7,623 nt of DNA from NCBI GenBank assembly GCA_000433515.1, contig FR891182.1:11409-19031 (forward strand), written 5' to 3'. Position 1 is the first letter of the stretch. The number at the start of each line of letters is the position of its first letter. Under the pieces are notes generated by a model that saw only the letters and a list, made by a program, of their open reading frames with translations, was not told the origin of the DNA and made no database searches. The stretch is from Candidatus Colimorpha enterica (GTDB taxonomy: Bacteria > Bacillota > Clostridia > Oscillospirales > CAG-272). Of this stretch, positions 5,713 through 7,623 are shown piece after piece. The position numbers were made by a program, and so were the translations under genes.

Positions 5713-7623
5713 TCATTCGCCGGAAAAAACATCCCTGTCGGATTCGGAATTCATCCTGCCGTACACGACCCCCGGCAGATAAGCCGAGAGGAACGCAAGC
5801 AGCGCCGACACCGCGACCGCCGCGGCAAATATCACAGCCGGGAATTCATATCCGAAGAACACTCCTGCCGCCGAGCCGATATAGTTACCGACGGAATTCA
5901 CGGCAGCAAGCACAACAGCCGTCAGCGCCGCCGATACGAAAGCGGAAATCACCCCGGTTATGATCCCGCTCTGAACAAACAGCGTGCGTATCTCCCCGCT
6001 GACCGCGCCGAGAGCCGAAAGAATGTCCATCTCCGGGTATCTCTTCCGGTAGAATATCAGCTGCGAGAAGAACCATATGACCGGCGACACAAGCGCGATG
6101 AGCACCGCCGCCGCGACACAAAGTCCCGGTACCTTCATTGCATCAGAGATCGTTTTCTCCGAACCGGCATAGAGATTTGTTACCGTAAAGCTGCCGTAAT
6201 CGGCGGCAATTCCGCTCAGCAGGTCTTCAAGCTCCGATATTTCATCGGGAGAAAGCCCCTTGGTATAAACCGAAACCGACGTGTAATCGACCTCAGCCTC
6301 GCCCGTCGGCACATCGGGCTGAGTCAGGGCGAGATACGTCTCCTCCGGCATATATACGGGGATGTTCTCTCCGCACGGGATGTCGGTCAGCACGGCGGCA
6401 ACCGTCAGCTCGATATACCGGTAATTGTACAGCTCAAGCATAAGCCTCAGCCGCTTTTTCCCGGTCGCGTTCTTAAGCTCGCTCAGATTAGCGCGGGAGT
6501 CCTCGTTGTAACCGTCGTAAACCGCGGCGTAAATTTTGTCGCCGGGCTGTAATTTCAGCTTTTTCTGATTGTTCAGGTACTCGCCGGCGATAACGTAATT
6601 GTGCCCAGTCAGCACCTCTCCCGGATCTCCGGTCATGCCGTATTTTTCAAGCGATTCAAGCACCTCGGCATCACAGCTCCTGTAAACCGCGCTGTCGGTG
6701 CAGAAGGCGTAATCGTCATATCTGTCGCCGGAAGGAACGACAAGTCCGGACAGCGGCACTACCTCTCCGTCGGTGAACATCACGTGAGAATTTATGTACC
6801 TTGCCACCGTTTCGCTTGTCTTTTCGGTTCCGGAAACGCCCCCAAGCGCCATGATATCGGCTCTGACGTGTTCGTCATAGCGGTATCCCGTTTCGGCGAA
6901 ATCGAGCCGGAACTGCGGCTTTTCGCTGTCCTGCTTCTTCTGCGCCATCCCGGAGGCAACAAGCACCGCAGACGCCGCCGACACGAAGGCAACCGCCACC
7001 GTGACGGTTTTCACTATGTATTTTCTGAACCTGAAAGCCGAGAAAAGCTCATAGTGTACTCCGAGCCTCTTCCCGAGCATCTCAAACGACACGCGCGGAG
7101 AGGTCACGTGAGCCGAATTGTCCTCGGCAATGATATTCCTCATCGGATACGCCCGCGAAACGGTGTACATCGGAAATATCACCGAAACCGCCGTGCAGAC
7201 AAGCAGCAGACCGAGGGCAAGAAACGGCGTTCCGAAGCCGATCCTGACGATCCCGCCGTGAATGACAGCCGCCGTGATATATGCCGTGACCGCCGACGGC
7301 AGGAAGGTGATAAGCGTCACCGTCAGCATCTCGAAAAGCGCGTTTTCCGACAGCTTTCTGAAATCGGCTCCGAAGGTCATGTATATCCCGTACTCAAAAC
7401 GGTAGTTGTTTATCCTGACCGAGTAAAGCACCGTCAGAAACAGCACCGAAAGCAGGAATATGCAGAACACCGCAAGCGCGGTTCCCCTCCTGACCGACGA
7501 TCCGGTGTTTCCGGTGAGCGGCGACACCGAGAGCGACACTCCCGCGTCCTTGTCGGCAAGCGACTTCACCGACGGCAGGTACTCTCCGCGGAACTTCACA
7601 TACATGTCAGCCGGCTCCCCGCC
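5713..7623 (-). CDS. FtsX-like ABC transporter permease, 5'-truncated by window edge
   Basis: The frame stays open from the ATG at 7605 to the window edge, so that ATG is probably internal and at least one N-terminal helix plus an extracellular domain is missing. Residues below count from that ATG. The first FtsX domain has three helices (about 43-62, 91-116, 127-148) and the cytoplasmic coupling sequence RFEYGIYMTFGAD after the first. A further helix (about 200-219) leads into a 270-residue extracellular MacB-PCD-like region (about 222-490). A second FtsX domain follows (about 494-516, 543-571, 588-613) with the matching YPEMDILSALGAV. This gives two half-units, each helix/extracellular domain/three helices, predicted as eight helices overall. 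It is followed by its ATPase. Substrate unknown: lipoprotein, peptide or antimicrobial export, or a signalling role, are all possible. No adjacent two-component system is visible to suggest a Bce-type resistance module. Confidence 0.94.
   Translation of the reverse strand, partial: GGEPADMYVKFRGEYLPSVKSLADKDAGVSLSVSPLTGNTGSSVRRGTALAVFCIFLLSVLFLTVLYSVRINNYRFEYGIYMTFGADFRKLSENALFEMLTVTLITFLPSAVTAYITAAVIHGGIVRIGFGTPFLALGLLLVCTAVSVIFPMYTVSRAYPMRNIIAEDNSAHVTSPRVSFEMLGKRLGVHYELFSAFRFRKYIVKTVTVAVAFVSAASAVLVASGMAQKKQDSEKPQFRLDFAETGYRYDEHVRADIMALGGVSGTEKTSETVARYINSHVMFTDGEVVPLSGLVVPSGDRYDDYAFCTDSAVYRSCDAEVLESLEKYGMTGDPGEVLTGHNYVIAGEYLNNQKKLKLQPGDKIYAAVYDGYNEDSRANLSELKNATGKKRLRLMLELYNYRYIELTVAAVLTDIPCGENIPVYMPEETYLALTQPDVPTGEAEVDYTSVSVYTKGLSPDEISELEDLLSGIAADYGSFTVTNLYAGSEKTISDAMKVPGLCVAAAVLIALVSPVIWFFSQLIFYRKRYPEMDILSALGAVSGEIRTLFVQSGIITGVISAFVSAALTAVVLAAVNSVGNYIGSAAGVFFGYEFPAVIFAAAVAVSALLAFLSAYLPGVVYGRMNSESDRDVFSGE

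Noticed and set aside
5062..6552. A 496-codon plus-strand open frame antisense to the ABC ATPase and permease
   Set aside because: Both minus-strand genes beneath it have complete family motifs. The antisense product is rich in Arg/His/Gln with no recognisable domain, and it runs across the intergenic gap. It is a by-product of GC-rich codon use.
7603..7605. ATG as the start codon of the permease
   Set aside because: The frame continues open to 7623, the sequence before it has no ribosome binding site, and an N-terminal helix expected for the family is missing.

Overview
The window looks like chromosomal DNA from a moderately GC-rich, Gram-positive clostridial gut-type bacterium, most plausibly Oscillospirales/Ruminococcaceae. 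I infer this from a lipoteichoic-acid-synthase-family protein, AAGGAG-type ribosome binding sites, sigma-A promoters and the general protein style. No sequence search was possible, so the taxon is a guess. There are five large genes. Two are cut by the window edges.

Layout: (1) Positions 3-1583, plus strand: the C-terminal part of a membrane-anchored LtaS-type phosphoglycerol transferase with an added C-terminal IPT/TIG-like domain. (2) Positions 1621-3030, plus strand: a COG2509-type FAD-dependent oxidoreductase. It has its own extended -10 promoter inside the end of the previous gene. (3) Positions 3031-3356: a convergent intergenic region. It holds two inward-facing copies of a 71-bp, two-hairpin element, one directly behind each stop codon, with another large hairpin between them. 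(4) Positions 3357-4610, minus strand: a CNNM/CorC-type divalent-cation (Mg2+) transporter. (5) Positions 4611-4867: an unusually long (about 220 nt) leader for that transporter. It has a near-consensus promoter, a short Asp/Asn-rich then Cys/Tyr-rich leader ORF, an intrinsic-terminator-like hairpin overlapping the end of that ORF, and a second strong hairpin before the Shine-Dalgarno. (6) Positions 4951-7623, minus strand: an ABC operon, with a two-FtsX-domain permease (5' end outside the window) followed by its MacB/LolD-type ATPase.

How the genes fit together: the permease and ATPase form one exporter or mechanotransmission-type ABC unit. The CNNM gene lies downstream on the same strand but has its own promoter and leader, so it is probably controlled separately. 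The two plus-strand genes may be partly cotranscribed. No functional link between the two gene blocks is evident.

The most interesting signals are the candidate attenuator with leader peptide upstream of the Mg2+ transporter, and the paired 71-bp 3'-end elements. The second hairpin of those elements differs between the copies by five fully compensated base-pair changes. Both are hypotheses read by eye and need comparative and transcript data.
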